Shown here: piece by piece, positions 50,128 through 58,616 of the stretch
How the letters are laid out: every line of letters begins with the position of its first letter
Position numbering within the stretch: position 1 is the stretch's first letter
Source of the DNA: Bacteroidales bacterium
GTDB taxonomy: Bacteria; Bacteroidota; Bacteroidia; Bacteroidales; UBA932
Length of the DNA stretch: 64,000 nt
Assembly (NCBI GenBank): GCA_004556005.1
Contig: SFJA01000001.1
Location: forward strand, 1-64,000
Reading direction: 5' to 3'
Notes under the pieces: generated by a model
Database searches by the model: none
Told to the model about the DNA's origin: nothing
Seen by the model: only the letters and a program-made list of their open reading frames with translations
Translations under genes and position numbers: made by a program

Positions 50128-51348
50128 ATGATAATTCTTGTAATCAACTGCGGCAGTTCATCAATCAAGTACCAGGTGCTTGATATGAAGAACGACAATG
50201 AGTATTCGCTTCTTGCAAAAGGCATCCTCGAGAGGATTGCGATGCCTATGAGCAAACTTACCCACAAACCTACCGGAAAGACTCCTGTCGTAATGGAGAT
50301 GCCGGTCGCTGACCATAAGATCGGAATGAGGATTGTGCTTGACGCCCTTGTAAATCCGGAATACGGCGTCATCAGTTCATTCTCGGACATAGATGCGGTA
50401 GGCCACCGTATCGTGCAGGGCGCCGAGTACTTTGACAAGAGTGTTCTCGTCGATGACGAAGTAATCAGGAAGATTACCGTCTGCTGCGACTTCGCGCCGC
50501 TTCACAATCCTGCGCATCTTCTTGGAATTGAGGCGGTTAGCAATGTGCTTCCAGATGTTCCTCAGGCTGTTACCTTCGATACCGCATTCCATCAGACAAT
50601 GGCTCCGGAGGTGTATATGTATGCTCTTCCTTACCAGTATTACAAGAAGTATGGTGTCCGTCGTTACGGTGCTCACGGTACCAGCCACCAGTACGTCTCA
50701 CAGAGAGGCGCCGCTCTTGCCGGCATTCCTCTGGATAACTCTCGCATCATAACCTGCCACATCGGCAACGGTTCTTCCGTGACCGCCATACGCAACGGAA
50801 AGGTTGTTGACACTTCGATGGGCTTTACTCCGCTCGAGGGTATGATTATGGGAACGCGTTGCGGATCCATTGATGCCAGTCTCGTCCCTTATCTTATGAA
50901 AAAGGAAAACAAGACTCCTGACGAGATGACTGCGCTGATGAACAAGGAATCAGGATTCCTCGGAATGTCCGAAGGAGTTACCTCGGATTGCCGTGACCTT
51001 GTTGACCGCAGGGAAGCAGGCGACGAGCGTGCTAGGCTCATTCTTGCGAAGCTCGTGCTCGACATAACCAAGCTTGTCGGCAGCTATGTTGCCGAGATGA
51101 ACGGTGTTGACCTGATTGTATTTACCGCCGGTATCGCTGAGAACAATCCTTGGCTCCGCAGGGATGTGAGCGCCAATTTCGCTTATCTCGGCGCAAAGAT
51201 TGACGAAGAAGTCAATGCTGTTGCCCGCGGCAGCGAAACCATCATTTCTACTCCCGATTCCAAGGTCAAGATTGCTATGATTCCTACCGACGAGGAACTC
51301 GTCATCGCAAGGGATACGATGCACCTCGTGGAGGATTTGAGAAAATAA
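50128..51348 (+). CDS. ackA: Acetate kinase
   Basis: 406 residues, the family's usual length. Signature 'ILVINCGSSSIKYQVLD' at the start (ATP/phosphate site), 'VGHRIVQGAEYF', 'PLHNPAHLLGIEAV', 'YGAHGTSHQYVSQRG' (catalytic His region), 'CHIGNGSSVTAIRNGKVVDT' and 'FTAGIAENNPWLR'. It makes ATP and acetate from acetyl phosphate in the cytosol, the final step of acetate fermentation. In this window pta is 7 kb away on the other strand, not the usual neighbour. It is preceded by its own promoter and appears monocistronic. Confidence 0.97.
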   Translation: MIILVINCGSSSIKYQVLDMKNDNEYSLLAKGILERIAMPMSKLTHKPTGKTPVVMEMPVADHKIGMRIVLDALVNPEYGVISSFSDIDAVGHRIVQGAEYFDKSVLVDDEVIRKITVCCDFAPLHNPAHLLGIEAVSNVLPDVPQAVTFDTAFHQTMAPEVYMYALPYQYYKKYGVRRYGAHGTSHQYVSQRGAALAGIPLDNSRIITCHIGNGSSVTAIRNGKVVDTSMGFTPLEGMIMGTRCGSIDASLVPYLMKKENKTPDEMTALMNKESGFLGMSEGVTSDCRDLVDRREAGDERARLILAKLVLDITKLVGSYVAEMNGVDLIVFTAGIAENNPWLRRDVSANFAYLGAKIDEEVNAVARGSETIISTPDSKVKIAMIPTDEELVIARDTMHLVEDLRK

Positions 51349-51369
51349 CAGGATTACAACAGACCTGTT
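51347..51369. terminator. Possible hairpin between ackA and the cytidylate kinase-like gene
   Basis: AACAGG (51347-51352) pairs with CCTGTT (51364-51369), 11-nt loop, straddling the convergent gene ends. No run of T follows on the plus strand, so it is a weak candidate. Confidence 0.3.
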
Positions 51370-51965
51370 TCGCGGCCGAACTGGATTATCAGTTCGGCTG
51401 TTTTTTCTATTCCGAGCAATGAGGAGTCGATGCAGAGGTCATAGTTTCCGGCAACACCCCAGTTGTCTCCCATAGTGACAAAGTCGTAGAACTGCTTCCT
51501 GGACTTGTCCTTTTTCTGTATCAGGGCCCAGGCCTCCTTGGCATCCAGGGACAGCCTTTCTCCAATGCGTCTGATCCTGGCCTTTTTCGGCGCCGTGATG
51601 AAGATGTTGAGGCAGCAGTCAAAATCCCTGAGGACATAGTCCGATGCCCTGCCTACGAAGATTGCATTTCCCTTGAGCGCTATCTCCCTGATGGTCTCGC
51701 TCTGAATCTTGAACAGTGAGTTGGAATTGAGGGCCTCGTTGCTGTAGTATCTGTTCCCTCCGAACATTGTTCCGATCTTGAGAAAATCCTTTTTCTCGTC
51801 ACTGCTTGTAAAGAGCGACGCGCTGATACCGCTTTTTTCGGCCGCCTTGCTGATAAGTTCAGTATCAAATACTTCAATCCCAAGCTGACGTCCGAGCTGC
51901 TCGGCGACTTGTTTGCCTCCGCTACCGAACTGTCTTCCGATATTTATGATGACGTGCTTTTCCAT
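51354..51965 (-). CDS. Cytidylate kinase-like family protein
   Basis: 203 residues. It opens 'VIINIGRQFGSGGKQVAEQL', the degenerate P-loop of the cytidylate-kinase-like group, unlike true cmk. Other conserved stretches: 'AEKSGISASLFTSSDEK', 'GNAIFVGRASDYVLRD' and 'MGDNWGVAGNYDLCIDSSLL'. Widespread in Bacteroidales and Clostridia, substrate not established. It follows the MATE transporter by 7 nt, at the end of a four-gene run. Nucleoside-monophosphate kinase activity is possible but unproven. Confidence 0.85.
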   Translation of the reverse strand: MEKHVIINIGRQFGSGGKQVAEQLGRQLGIEVFDTELISKAAEKSGISASLFTSSDEKKDFLKIGTMFGGNRYYSNEALNSNSLFKIQSETIREIALKGNAIFVGRASDYVLRDFDCCLNIFITAPKKARIRRIGERLSLDAKEAWALIQKKDKSRKQFYDFVTMGDNWGVAGNYDLCIDSSLLGIEKTAELIIQFGRETGLL

Positions 51966-51972
51966 AGCTTCT

Positions 51973-53382
51973 CTATTTTACTGAGCTTCCAAGTATGGTC
52001 GGGTCCTCGCCGTCCTTGAGCTTGTCGAACTTGCGGAATGTACCGAATATGAATATTGCTGAAGTAATTACGGCGAAGATGTCTGAAATAGGGAAGCTGA
52101 GCCATACTCCCTTTTCCTCAAGCCACATAGGCAGCAGGTAAATCAATGGTACCAGGAAGAGCAGCTGTCTGGACAGGGACAGGAAAATAGATTTATTTAC
52201 CATTCCCAGACACTGGTAGAAATTTGCCGTCACAATGCAGAATCCGACCGGAGCCACGCACATGTTGAGGTGCTTCAGGCCTTTTGCTGCAAGGTCCTTG
52301 AGTTCGGGGTCGTTGGTGAACAGACCTGCCGCAAACTCCGGACAGAACATTGAGATAATCCAGCACAATATGGTGCAGTAAACCGCCCATCGAGCTGACA
52401 TCCAGAAAACTTCCTTGACTCTCTTGTGCTGTCTCGCTCCGAAGTTGTATCCGGCAATCGGTTGCATACCCTGATTAATGCCCATCACTACCATCATAAA
52501 CATCATCGAAATCCTGTTTGCGATACCGTAAGCACCAATGGCAAGGTCTCCTCCGTATGTGCGCAACTGCTGATTGATGAAAAGTGCAACCAGACAGGCT
52601 GCGCTGTTCATCAGGCACGGACCAATTCCAATAGCCATCGACTGTTTGGCTATGTGCAGGTCAAGTTGTAGAAGAGGACGCGAAATGTGAAGCACTTTCT
52701 TACGGTCCATCAGGAAACGCATCGAGTAGCAGAGGGCAAGTGTCTGGCACAATACGGTTGCAATTGCAGCTCCCTTTATACCCAGGTCAAAGACAAAGAT
52801 GAACAAGGGATCGAGGACGGAGTTGGATATTACGGTAAAGAGTGTGAGTCCCATTGCCGTCTTTGGATGTCCGGAAGCCCTCAGGACACCGTTCAGACCG
52901 AAATACAGGTGAGTTATGATGTTGCCTATGAGTATTATGGTCATATAGTCCCGGGCAAAAGGAAGGGTATTTTCGCTTGCTCCGAAAAATGTCAGTATCG
53001 GGTCCAGAAACAGCAGCGATACAATGGAGAATATTGCTCCGACAATGATGTTGAGGCTCAGCGTGGTATTGAGTACCTTGCGTGCCTTGTCGTAATCCTT
53101 CTGCCCGAGCAGCACGGATATCATTGTCATCGCTCCCACTCCGACCAGCGTGCCGAGAGCAACTGACAGGTTCATCATAGGGAAGGTGACGGCAAGTCCG
53201 GAAATGGCAAAGGCTCCTATGTCCTTAATATGACCGATATATATGCTGTCAACCATATTATACAAAGATGCCGCAGTCTGGGCTATGATACCCGGTACTG
53301 CGTACATCCTCAGCAACTTGCCAATCTTGAGCGTCCCCAGTTCCGTAGGAGCCGTTCCCTGAACGTTTCCTTCGCTACTCAT
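51973..53382 (-). CDS. MATE family efflux transporter
   Basis: 469 residues from the ATG at 53382, which overlaps the upstream FKBP stop by 8 nt. Twelve membrane helices with the MATE duplication; 'MYAVPGIIAQTAASLYNMVD' in helix 1, 'NGVLRASGHPKTAMGLTLF' and 'GINQGMQPIAGYNFGARQ' in the two halves. It exports drugs or metabolites in exchange for Na+ or H+. The Na+ gradient from the oad pump would be a fitting driver. Substrate not inferable. Member of the DHH-FKBP-MATE-kinase run. Confidence 0.93.
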   Translation of the reverse strand: MSSEGNVQGTAPTELGTLKIGKLLRMYAVPGIIAQTAASLYNMVDSIYIGHIKDIGAFAISGLAVTFPMMNLSVALGTLVGVGAMTMISVLLGQKDYDKARKVLNTTLSLNIIVGAIFSIVSLLFLDPILTFFGASENTLPFARDYMTIILIGNIITHLYFGLNGVLRASGHPKTAMGLTLFTVISNSVLDPLFIFVFDLGIKGAAIATVLCQTLALCYSMRFLMDRKKVLHISRPLLQLDLHIAKQSMAIGIGPCLMNSAACLVALFINQQLRTYGGDLAIGAYGIANRISMMFMMVVMGINQGMQPIAGYNFGARQHKRVKEVFWMSARWAVYCTILCWIISMFCPEFAAGLFTNDPELKDLAAKGLKHLNMCVAPVGFCIVTANFYQCLGMVNKSIFLSLSRQLLFLVPLIYLLPMWLEEKGVWLSFPISDIFAVITSAIFIFGTFRKFDKLKDGEDPTILGSSVK

Positions 53383-54409
53383 CAGGATTGTCAACAAGTT
53401 CAAGTTCGAATATCAGCGGTGAATATGCCGGAATGGTACTCCCGGATCCGCTGTAGCTGTATCCTCTCAGGGAGTGGAATATTACCTTTCCCTTCTCGTG
53501 AGGCTTCATGTTGTAGAGGGCATAGGCAAAGCCGTCTATCGTGCTTGAAGCGTCTGACCCCATGGTCGTATTTTTGTAACCTTCAGCGTACCAGGTGATG
53601 TAGGTCGGCCCGTAAGTCTTTGATGCGTTGTATATTCCAGCATCCTTGGCGACTCTTTCGATGCTGGTGTCAAACACGGTTCCGTTAAGCAGCCTGCCTG
53701 TATAGTTGAAATAGATCTTGCTTTCGTCATTATAGGTGCTGTCCGGAGCGTCCGAATACTTCTCCGTAATGTAGTACAGTCCCCAGGCGTTACGCTCGCT
53801 GTCAACCGTGTCGGCAGGGTCTATCATAGGGTATTCCCTTCTCAGGAACCTTGCTATCGAGTCAAGTTCGTGCTGTGTGACGTCACTGAAAGCATCTGTT
53901 ACCTCTATTTCATAAATCGTGTCAGTCCCGGTGACGTTCTTGAGGTAAAGCTCAGGCTTGCTGTATCTTTTAGTCGTGATCAGCCAGCCCGGAATCGCCG
54001 CCTTGACCTTCATTCCGACGTGCATTCCTTCAATAAGTTCTTCTATGCCGGCATAGAGTGAATTTTCCAGTCTTGCCCACACCATCGGCCCGTAGAAATA
54101 TGTCTCGTTGTAGCTGCCGATCTGCTGCGCTACCGTTGCGGACGTGGTTTTCTGGACGGTGCCGTTGAGATTCCTGATTGTATAGTTGCACCTTATGTAG
54201 GCGCTGTCACCTATTTCAATTCCGTCACCGTCAGTCCTCTCGATGATGTATGAACCAAGTTCAGTCTGCTCTGCGCCGGGTATGTTGACCTGTGCCCAGG
54301 CGTCAAAATAACGTTTGGAAGCGTCGTTAAGACCGCTTACCGGCGCCTTGCTGCAGGCGGCTGCGCATAGAATTGCGGCAGCAAGCAATATCGTATGTCT
54401 CTTTTTCAT
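53375..54409 (-). CDS. FKBP-type lipoprotein with two FKBP-like domains
   Basis: 344 residues with a lipoprotein signal 'ILLAAAILCAAAC' (lipobox at CAAAC), so it is anchored in the envelope. Two related domains: ~55-155 ('DSAYIRCNYTIRNLNGTVQ', '...ELIEGMHVGMKVKAAIPGWL') and ~220-344 ('SKIYFNYTGRLLNGTVFDTS', 'ALYNMKPHEKGKVIFHSLRG', 'SPLIFELELVD'). The second has the usual FKBP end; the first looks degenerate. Function likely periplasmic protein folding, possibly without isomerase activity in domain 1. Between DHH (6 nt) and MATE (overlap). Confidence 0.85.
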   Translation of the reverse strand: MKKRHTILLAAAILCAAACSKAPVSGLNDASKRYFDAWAQVNIPGAEQTELGSYIIERTDGDGIEIGDSAYIRCNYTIRNLNGTVQKTTSATVAQQIGSYNETYFYGPMVWARLENSLYAGIEELIEGMHVGMKVKAAIPGWLITTKRYSKPELYLKNVTGTDTIYEIEVTDAFSDVTQHELDSIARFLRREYPMIDPADTVDSERNAWGLYYITEKYSDAPDSTYNDESKIYFNYTGRLLNGTVFDTSIERVAKDAGIYNASKTYGPTYITWYAEGYKNTTMGSDASSTIDGFAYALYNMKPHEKGKVIFHSLRGYSYSGSGSTIPAYSPLIFELELVDNPDE

Positions 54410-54415
54410 ATCTTT

Positions 54416-55450
54416 CTATTCGTGTTTCATAAACCGTGCCGCGACACCTGCCAGAAATGCCCCGGCCTCCTGCGGACCTGCTATGTCCTCGGGTATGAGA
54501 ATTCTTCCTCCGGCGGCCTGTTCGTGTCCCCCGCCGTGGAAGAAGCGGATTGCCATCGAGTTGGCGGACCAGCCCCGTTTCGAGCGCACCGATACGCGGA
54601 ACAGAGGTCCGTCCTCGCGCGCGAATATGCTGATCTTTACGTCCTTGATGCTCAGGGGGATGTTGACAAATCCTTCGGTTTCGCCTTCGCGGATGTCAAG
54701 ACTGTCTTGAGTGCCTTTGTCCAGCACCATTATGGCTACTCCTTCGGGAGTGATTTTCATATCTGCGAGCAGCCTTGCCATTGCCCTTACCCTGTTCTCC
54801 CTGTATTCGTTGTATATATGGCCGATAATGGCATCCCTGTCAACCCCGGCTTCGAGCAGTCCTGAAGCCATCGAGAGCGTTCCCGGAAAAACGGAGTTGG
54901 CAAAGTTGTTCGTGTCTGTCGTCATTCCGCACATCAGGGCTTCGGCGCTTTCCTTTGGCAGTTTGCGCGGGTCGCCGCCTACGGCCGGCAGCGCGAGCAG
55001 GATGCGGTAGAGCAGTTCGCAGGTCGAAGATACTTGAGTCTCGCTGAAACACAGGTCAAAAGCATCCCTGTCCGGGTTGAGGTGGTGGTCGATGAGAATC
55101 TTTCTGCAGTTTGCAGCGGCTAGCTTGTCGCCAATAGCTCCCGCCCTGGAGAAAGTGTTGAAGTCCAGGCAGATGATCAGGTCCGCCCCGTCAATCTTCT
55201 TCGACGCCTGGGCAAGGTCGTCTTCCGCGTAGGAAATACCTTCCCTGCAAATGAACTGCAGATATTCCGGAAGGTGGTGGGGGAGGATGACGCTGACTTT
55301 GTGGCCTTCCCGCTCCAGGAAACGGCAGAGAGCCAGGCTGCTGCCGGCTGCATCGCCATCAGGTTTGATGTGCGATGTGATTACTATGTTTTCCGAACTG
55401 CCCGTGAGCTCGAGGAAGTGACTTATGTCCGCTAGTCGTAAAGATTCCAT
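54416..55450 (-). CDS. DHH-family phosphoesterase (NrnA-like)
   Basis: 344 residues. DHH domain: 'VITSHIKPDGDAAGSSLAL' (DGDA), 'LIICLDFNTFSRAG', 'LIDHHLNPDRDAF' (DHH) and 'MTTDTNNFANSVF'. C-terminal DHHA1: 'AIRFFHGGGHEQAAGGRILI'. NrnA removes nucleotides from short oligoribonucleotides and can dephosphorylate pAp; Mn2+-dependent, cytosolic. Some proteins of this type act on cyclic dinucleotides instead. First gene of a four-gene minus-strand run, with a -7 element 11 nt upstream. Confidence 0.92.
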   Translation of the reverse strand: MESLRLADISHFLELTGSSENIVITSHIKPDGDAAGSSLALCRFLEREGHKVSVILPHHLPEYLQFICREGISYAEDDLAQASKKIDGADLIICLDFNTFSRAGAIGDKLAAANCRKILIDHHLNPDRDAFDLCFSETQVSSTCELLYRILLALPAVGGDPRKLPKESAEALMCGMTTDTNNFANSVFPGTLSMASGLLEAGVDRDAIIGHIYNEYRENRVRAMARLLADMKITPEGVAIMVLDKGTQDSLDIREGETEGFVNIPLSIKDVKISIFAREDGPLFRVSVRSKRGWSANSMAIRFFHGGGHEQAAGGRILIPEDIAGPQEAGAFLAGVAARFMKHE

Positions 55451-55460
55451 TTTCGTGGTG

Positions 55461-55468
55461 CAAACTTA
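55461..55468 (-). promoter_or_regulatory. Bacteroidota -7 element for DHH-FKBP-MATE run
   Basis: TAAGTTTG on the minus strand, 11 nt before the start at 55450. -33 spacing is imperfect (24 nt to the nearest TTG). Confidence 0.5.
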
Positions 55469-55477
55469 CGAAAAATA

Positions 55478-55508
55478 TTGCAATTGATAATTCAAATTTA
55501 TAACTTTG
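55478..55508 (+). promoter_or_regulatory. Bacteroidota promoter for the pilin-like/rsmD run
   Basis: TTG (55478-55480), a 20-nt spacer, TAACTTTG (55501-55508). The ATG at 55553 lies 45 nt downstream. Confidence 0.82.
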
Positions 55509-55552
55509 TAGGGATTTATGCCAAATTGAATTAATAAACAAATAACCATAAA

Positions 55553-56248
55553 ATGAACAAAGCAGTCAAGATTATCGTCGAGGTCATCCTCTTCGTGGCA
55601 ATCGTAGGATTGGTTTACGTGATTTACGGAAGCATTATGCAGCCTGTAAATTTCAACAAGGAAAAGGCTCAGCGTGAAGCTGTTGCTATTCAGAGACTCA
55701 AGGATATCCGTACACTTCAGGTGGCTTTCAAGAGCGTCAACGGAAGGTTTACTCCAAGTGTCGATTCCCTCAAGGACTTCTATCAGACCGGCAATATGAG
55801 CGTCATAATGCAGGTCGGCTCTGCTGACGACTCTCTGGCAATGGCTCACACTGACAAGGTAAAGAGGACTCTCAGGGGCAAGAATGTCAACGCTCAGCTT
55901 TATCAGCTTTATCTTGCCGGAGACAAGAATCTCGTGTTCTCTGTAGAGACCAAGATTCCTGTAAAGGACACCCTCTTCCGCTCACGCACCGACTTTTGTC
56001 CCGATTCTCTTGCATTCATTCCGTTCTCAGGTGGTGACCGTGTAGAGATGGAGTCCGACATCAGAATGGTATCCGGAGTGCCTGTTCCTCTTTTCGAGGC
56101 CAGGATTCCTTACAAGAAGCTGCTCAAAGGTATGGACAACCAGCTCCGTATCAATCTCGATGCAGAGCGCCGCGACCAGAACAAGTATGAGGGCCTCCAG
56201 GTCGGAAGCATCTCTGCTCCTAACAACAACGCAGGTAACTGGGAGTAG
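55553..56248 (+). CDS. Single-pass membrane protein with pseudopilin-like layout
   Basis: 231 residues. I cannot assign a named family with confidence. The N-terminus is a short basic stretch and one helix ('IIVEVILFVAIVGLVYVIYG'), followed by an amphipathic segment 'AIQRLKDIRTLQVAFKSVNG' and 'RFTPSVDSLKDF', an order that resembles pseudopilins and GspG ('...y.dnG.YP.....L..L'). It lacks the prepilin peptidase GF/E cleavage motif. The rest is rich in beta strands. It is co-oriented with, and 6 nt ahead of, a DUF3822-like gene and rsmD, and has its own promoter. A membrane-linked assembly role is speculation. Confidence 0.6.
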   Translation: MNKAVKIIVEVILFVAIVGLVYVIYGSIMQPVNFNKEKAQREAVAIQRLKDIRTLQVAFKSVNGRFTPSVDSLKDFYQTGNMSVIMQVGSADDSLAMAHTDKVKRTLRGKNVNAQLYQLYLAGDKNLVFSVETKIPVKDTLFRSRTDFCPDSLAFIPFSGGDRVEMESDIRMVSGVPVPLFEARIPYKKLLKGMDNQLRINLDAERRDQNKYEGLQVGSISAPNNNAGNWE

Positions 56249-56254
56249 CGGGTC

Positions 56255-56785
56255 GTGGAGATTTCGTTGCTGACACCCAAGTGCGCCCTCGTTCCGGAGG
56301 ATTTTTTCAGGCCAGAGGCGTGCCACGAACTTCTTTCCGAAGTCTTTATGCTTGGTGTGGAGGACGAAGTCGCCTACAAGGCGGTTCCGCAGTACGGTGC
56401 AGTGCTCGTTTATGCTGCGGCTCCCGATTGTGAAGCTTCAGTTGACGAAAATATCATCTCGGACGAGGAAGTTCCTCTGCCCGAGATGTATTTTATATTG
56501 AGGGACCTTCAGAAATGTCCCGAGTACAACAAGATATTGTGCACCTGGCAGCAGGGCGTGCTTTATATGGCCATTGCACAGGGGCGTACGCTGCTGCTGG
56601 CCAATACTTACAGGGCCGTCGATGCGGTAACTGCGCAGTATTTCATTCATCTCGCTCTCAAGTCGCTTCAGCTCAACCCTGAAGTATCTACAATAGCGTG
56701 GCGAAAAAGTATTGACAGACAGCTGGAAATGGATCTTTACCGCTATTTCAAGTCTGTCGATACTCCGCTTTCCAATTCCATATAG
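56255..56785 (+). CDS. DUF3822-like protein
   Basis: 176 residues beginning at a GTG at 56255. Its position directly upstream of rsmD and downstream of a single-pass membrane protein is the arrangement I recall for DUF3822 in Bacteroidales; the sequence has 'ISLLTPKCALVPEDFF', 'AVPQYGAVLVYAA' and 'LYMAIAQGRTLLLANTY', compatible with that family. It appears shorter than the homologues I remember, and I did not run a search. Function unknown. Confidence 0.55.
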   Translation: MEISLLTPKCALVPEDFFRPEACHELLSEVFMLGVEDEVAYKAVPQYGAVLVYAAAPDCEASVDENIISDEEVPLPEMYFILRDLQKCPEYNKILCTWQQGVLYMAIAQGRTLLLANTYRAVDAVTAQYFIHLALKSLQLNPEVSTIAWRKSIDRQLEMDLYRYFKSVDTPLSNSI

Positions 56786-56786
56786 T

Positions 56787-57329
56787 ATGCGAATCATTGG
56801 CGGTTCCCTGAAGGGCAGGGCAATCATTCTTCCATCGGACTATTCTGCAAGGCCTACCACTGACTTTGCCAAGGAAGCCCTTTTCAATATTCTGGACAAT
56901 GAATATGAGTTTCAGGACCTTAAGGTTCTCGATCTGTTCGGGGGTACGGGAGCAATTGCCTACGAGTTTGCATCCAGAGGTGCTGCGCGAGTGTACAGCA
57001 TAGAGATGAACAGGGACAATGCCAGATTCATAAGAGAGGAGGCGTCGCGACTCGGCTTGCGCAATGTCACTGCCGTGCACAGCAACGTCTTTGACTTCCT
57101 TCCTATATGCAAGGAAAAGTTCGACATCATCTTTGCCGATCCTCCCTATGCCCTGGATGGCCTGCAGAACATTCCTGACAAGGTGCTCGAACGCGGCCTG
57201 CTGCACCCTGACCGTTATTTCATCCTTGAACACGGAGACGAACATTCTTTTTCCGACCACCCCGCTTTCGTAAAGGAAAAAGTTTACGGCAGAGTGCATT
57301 TCTCCTTTTTTACTTCGGAAAAGGCATAG
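56787..57329 (+). CDS. rsmD: 16S rRNA (guanine(966)-N2)-methyltransferase
   Basis: 180 residues from the ATG at 56787; the longer open frame upstream duplicates the neighbour's end. Features: 'RIIGGSLKGRAIILPSD' (RsmD start), SAM motif 'VLDLFGGTGAIAYEFASRGA' and the catalytic 'IIFADPPYALDG' (DPPY). It methylates G966 in the 30S subunit. The gene follows the DUF3822-like gene by 1 nt and is the last of its run. Confidence 0.94.
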   Translation: MRIIGGSLKGRAIILPSDYSARPTTDFAKEALFNILDNEYEFQDLKVLDLFGGTGAIAYEFASRGAARVYSIEMNRDNARFIREEASRLGLRNVTAVHSNVFDFLPICKEKFDIIFADPPYALDGLQNIPDKVLERGLLHPDRYFILEHGDEHSFSDHPAFVKEKVYGRVHFSFFTSEKA

Positions 57330-57360
57330 CCATATTCGTGACTCATTTCATTTGCTGCAC

Positions 57361-57402
57361 CCCTTCAGCCGTTTACTGAGTCCCTTCTGCCGTTTGCTGT
57401 GT
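57361..57402. repeat. Two-copy 21-nt imperfect tandem repeat between rsmD and pta
   Basis: Unit 1 (57361-57381) and unit 2 (57382-57402) share 18 of 21 bases, centred on GCCGTTT; a fragment of a third (CCCGCTGACG) follows. The rest of this 232-nt gap shows no gene. Confidence 0.65.
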
Positions 57403-57493
57403 CCCGCTGACGTGCAACTTCTCTCCGGGCACACTTTTCCTTGCCACTCTCCGGGAGTGGACAGGCCTTAAGATTGACTGTACCAACACAATA

Positions 57494-57537
57494 CAAAAAA
57501 GGTGACCTTTAAGTCTTACGACTTTCCAGTCACCTTT
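57494..57537 (-). terminator. Rho-independent terminator of pta
   Basis: On the minus strand the stem AAAGGTGAC/GTCACCTTT (57537-57529 with 57506-57498) closes around an AAGTC/GACTT inner helix and is followed by TTTTTT. It may also stop rsmD read-through in the other direction, though the T run is poor there. Confidence 0.85.
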
Positions 57538-57561
57538 CTGTGTTATTATTGGGGCAGTACG

Positions 57562-58569
57562 TTATTCTGCATCCATTGCCTGGCAGGCTGTGATTGCCAC
57601 CATCTTATAGATGTCATCAACCGAGCATCCGCGGCTCAAGTCGTTGACCGGACGGGCGATACCCTGAAGGATCGGTCCTATCGCATCGGCATTTCCAAGT
57701 CTCTGTACAAGCTTGTATGCAATGTTGCCGACTTCCAGATTAGGGAATACCAGAACGTTTGCCTTTCCTGCAATCTCCGAACCCGGAGCTTTCTTGCTTC
57801 CAACAGATGGAACGAGGGCGGCATCTGCCTGAAGTTCTCCGTCTATGCTGAGGCCAGGATCAAGCTCTTTTGCAAGGGCAGTAGCCTCGATCACCTTGTC
57901 AACGACCTCGTGCTTGGCTGAACCCTTCGTTGAGAATGAAAGCATTGCAACCTTAGGATCCGCAAATCCGGCCACGCTTCTGGCTGTGCGCGCGGTACAT
58001 ACTGCGATCTGCGCAAGCTGCTGTGCATCAGGGCAAGGGGTAACGGCCACGTCACCGATGACGAGCACTCCGTCCTCGCCGTACTGTGGAGTCTGGGTGA
58101 TCATAAGCATTGCTCCGCTGACGCAAGAAATGCCAGGTGCGCACTTGATGATCTGGAGCGCCGGACGCAAAGTCTCTCCCGTGGTGGAAAGCGCGCCGCT
58201 GATCTGACCGTCAGCATCTCCGCTTTTGATTATGAGACAACCGAAATACAGCGGGTCAAGAACAAGTTCACGTGCCTTTTCGATGGTCATTCCCTTCTTC
58301 TGACGAAGCTGGAAAAGCAGCTGCGCGTACTCTTCGGTCTTTTCGCTAGTGGCAGGGTCGATGATGGTAGCCTTGTCGATGTGCTCAAGTCCGAGTTTTG
58401 CGGCAAGTGCCTTTATTTCAATCGGATTGCCGATAAGGATAATGTCCGCCAATCCGTCGGCGAGAGCCCTGTCAGCTGCTGTGATTGTGCGCTCCTCCAG
58501 CGATTCGGGGAGCACGATGCGCTGCCTGTTTGACTTGGCGCGCGCGATGATGCTGTCAATTAGTGCCAT
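57562..58569 (-). CDS. pta: Phosphate acetyltransferase
   Basis: 335 residues from the ATG at 58569 (upstream start at 58587 lies at the predicted transcription start). Single-domain Pta form without the N-terminal DRTGG/P-loop extension. Features: 'IVLPESLEERTITAADRAL', 'PLYFGCLIIKSGDADGQISG', 'VLVIGDVAVTPCPDAQQLA' and 'ANVLVFPNLEVGNIAYKLVQ'. It converts acetyl-CoA and phosphate to acetyl phosphate, the substrate of AckA (encoded at 50128). Monocistronic between a promoter and a strong terminator. Confidence 0.96.
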   Translation of the reverse strand: MALIDSIIARAKSNRQRIVLPESLEERTITAADRALADGLADIILIGNPIEIKALAAKLGLEHIDKATIIDPATSEKTEEYAQLLFQLRQKKGMTIEKARELVLDPLYFGCLIIKSGDADGQISGALSTTGETLRPALQIIKCAPGISCVSGAMLMITQTPQYGEDGVLVIGDVAVTPCPDAQQLAQIAVCTARTARSVAGFADPKVAMLSFSTKGSAKHEVVDKVIEATALAKELDPGLSIDGELQADAALVPSVGSKKAPGSEIAGKANVLVFPNLEVGNIAYKLVQRLGNADAIGPILQGIARPVNDLSRGCSVDDIYKMVAITACQAMDAE

Positions 58570-58592
58570 TTTCTGTTGGTATTTCAATTATG

Positions 58593-58600
58593 CAAATATA
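58593..58600 (-). promoter_or_regulatory. Bacteroidota -7 element for pta
   Basis: TATATTTG on the minus strand, 24 nt before the ATG at 58569. No clear -33 TTG. Confidence 0.6.
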
Positions 58601-58616
58601 GTTATTCCGCTCCGTA

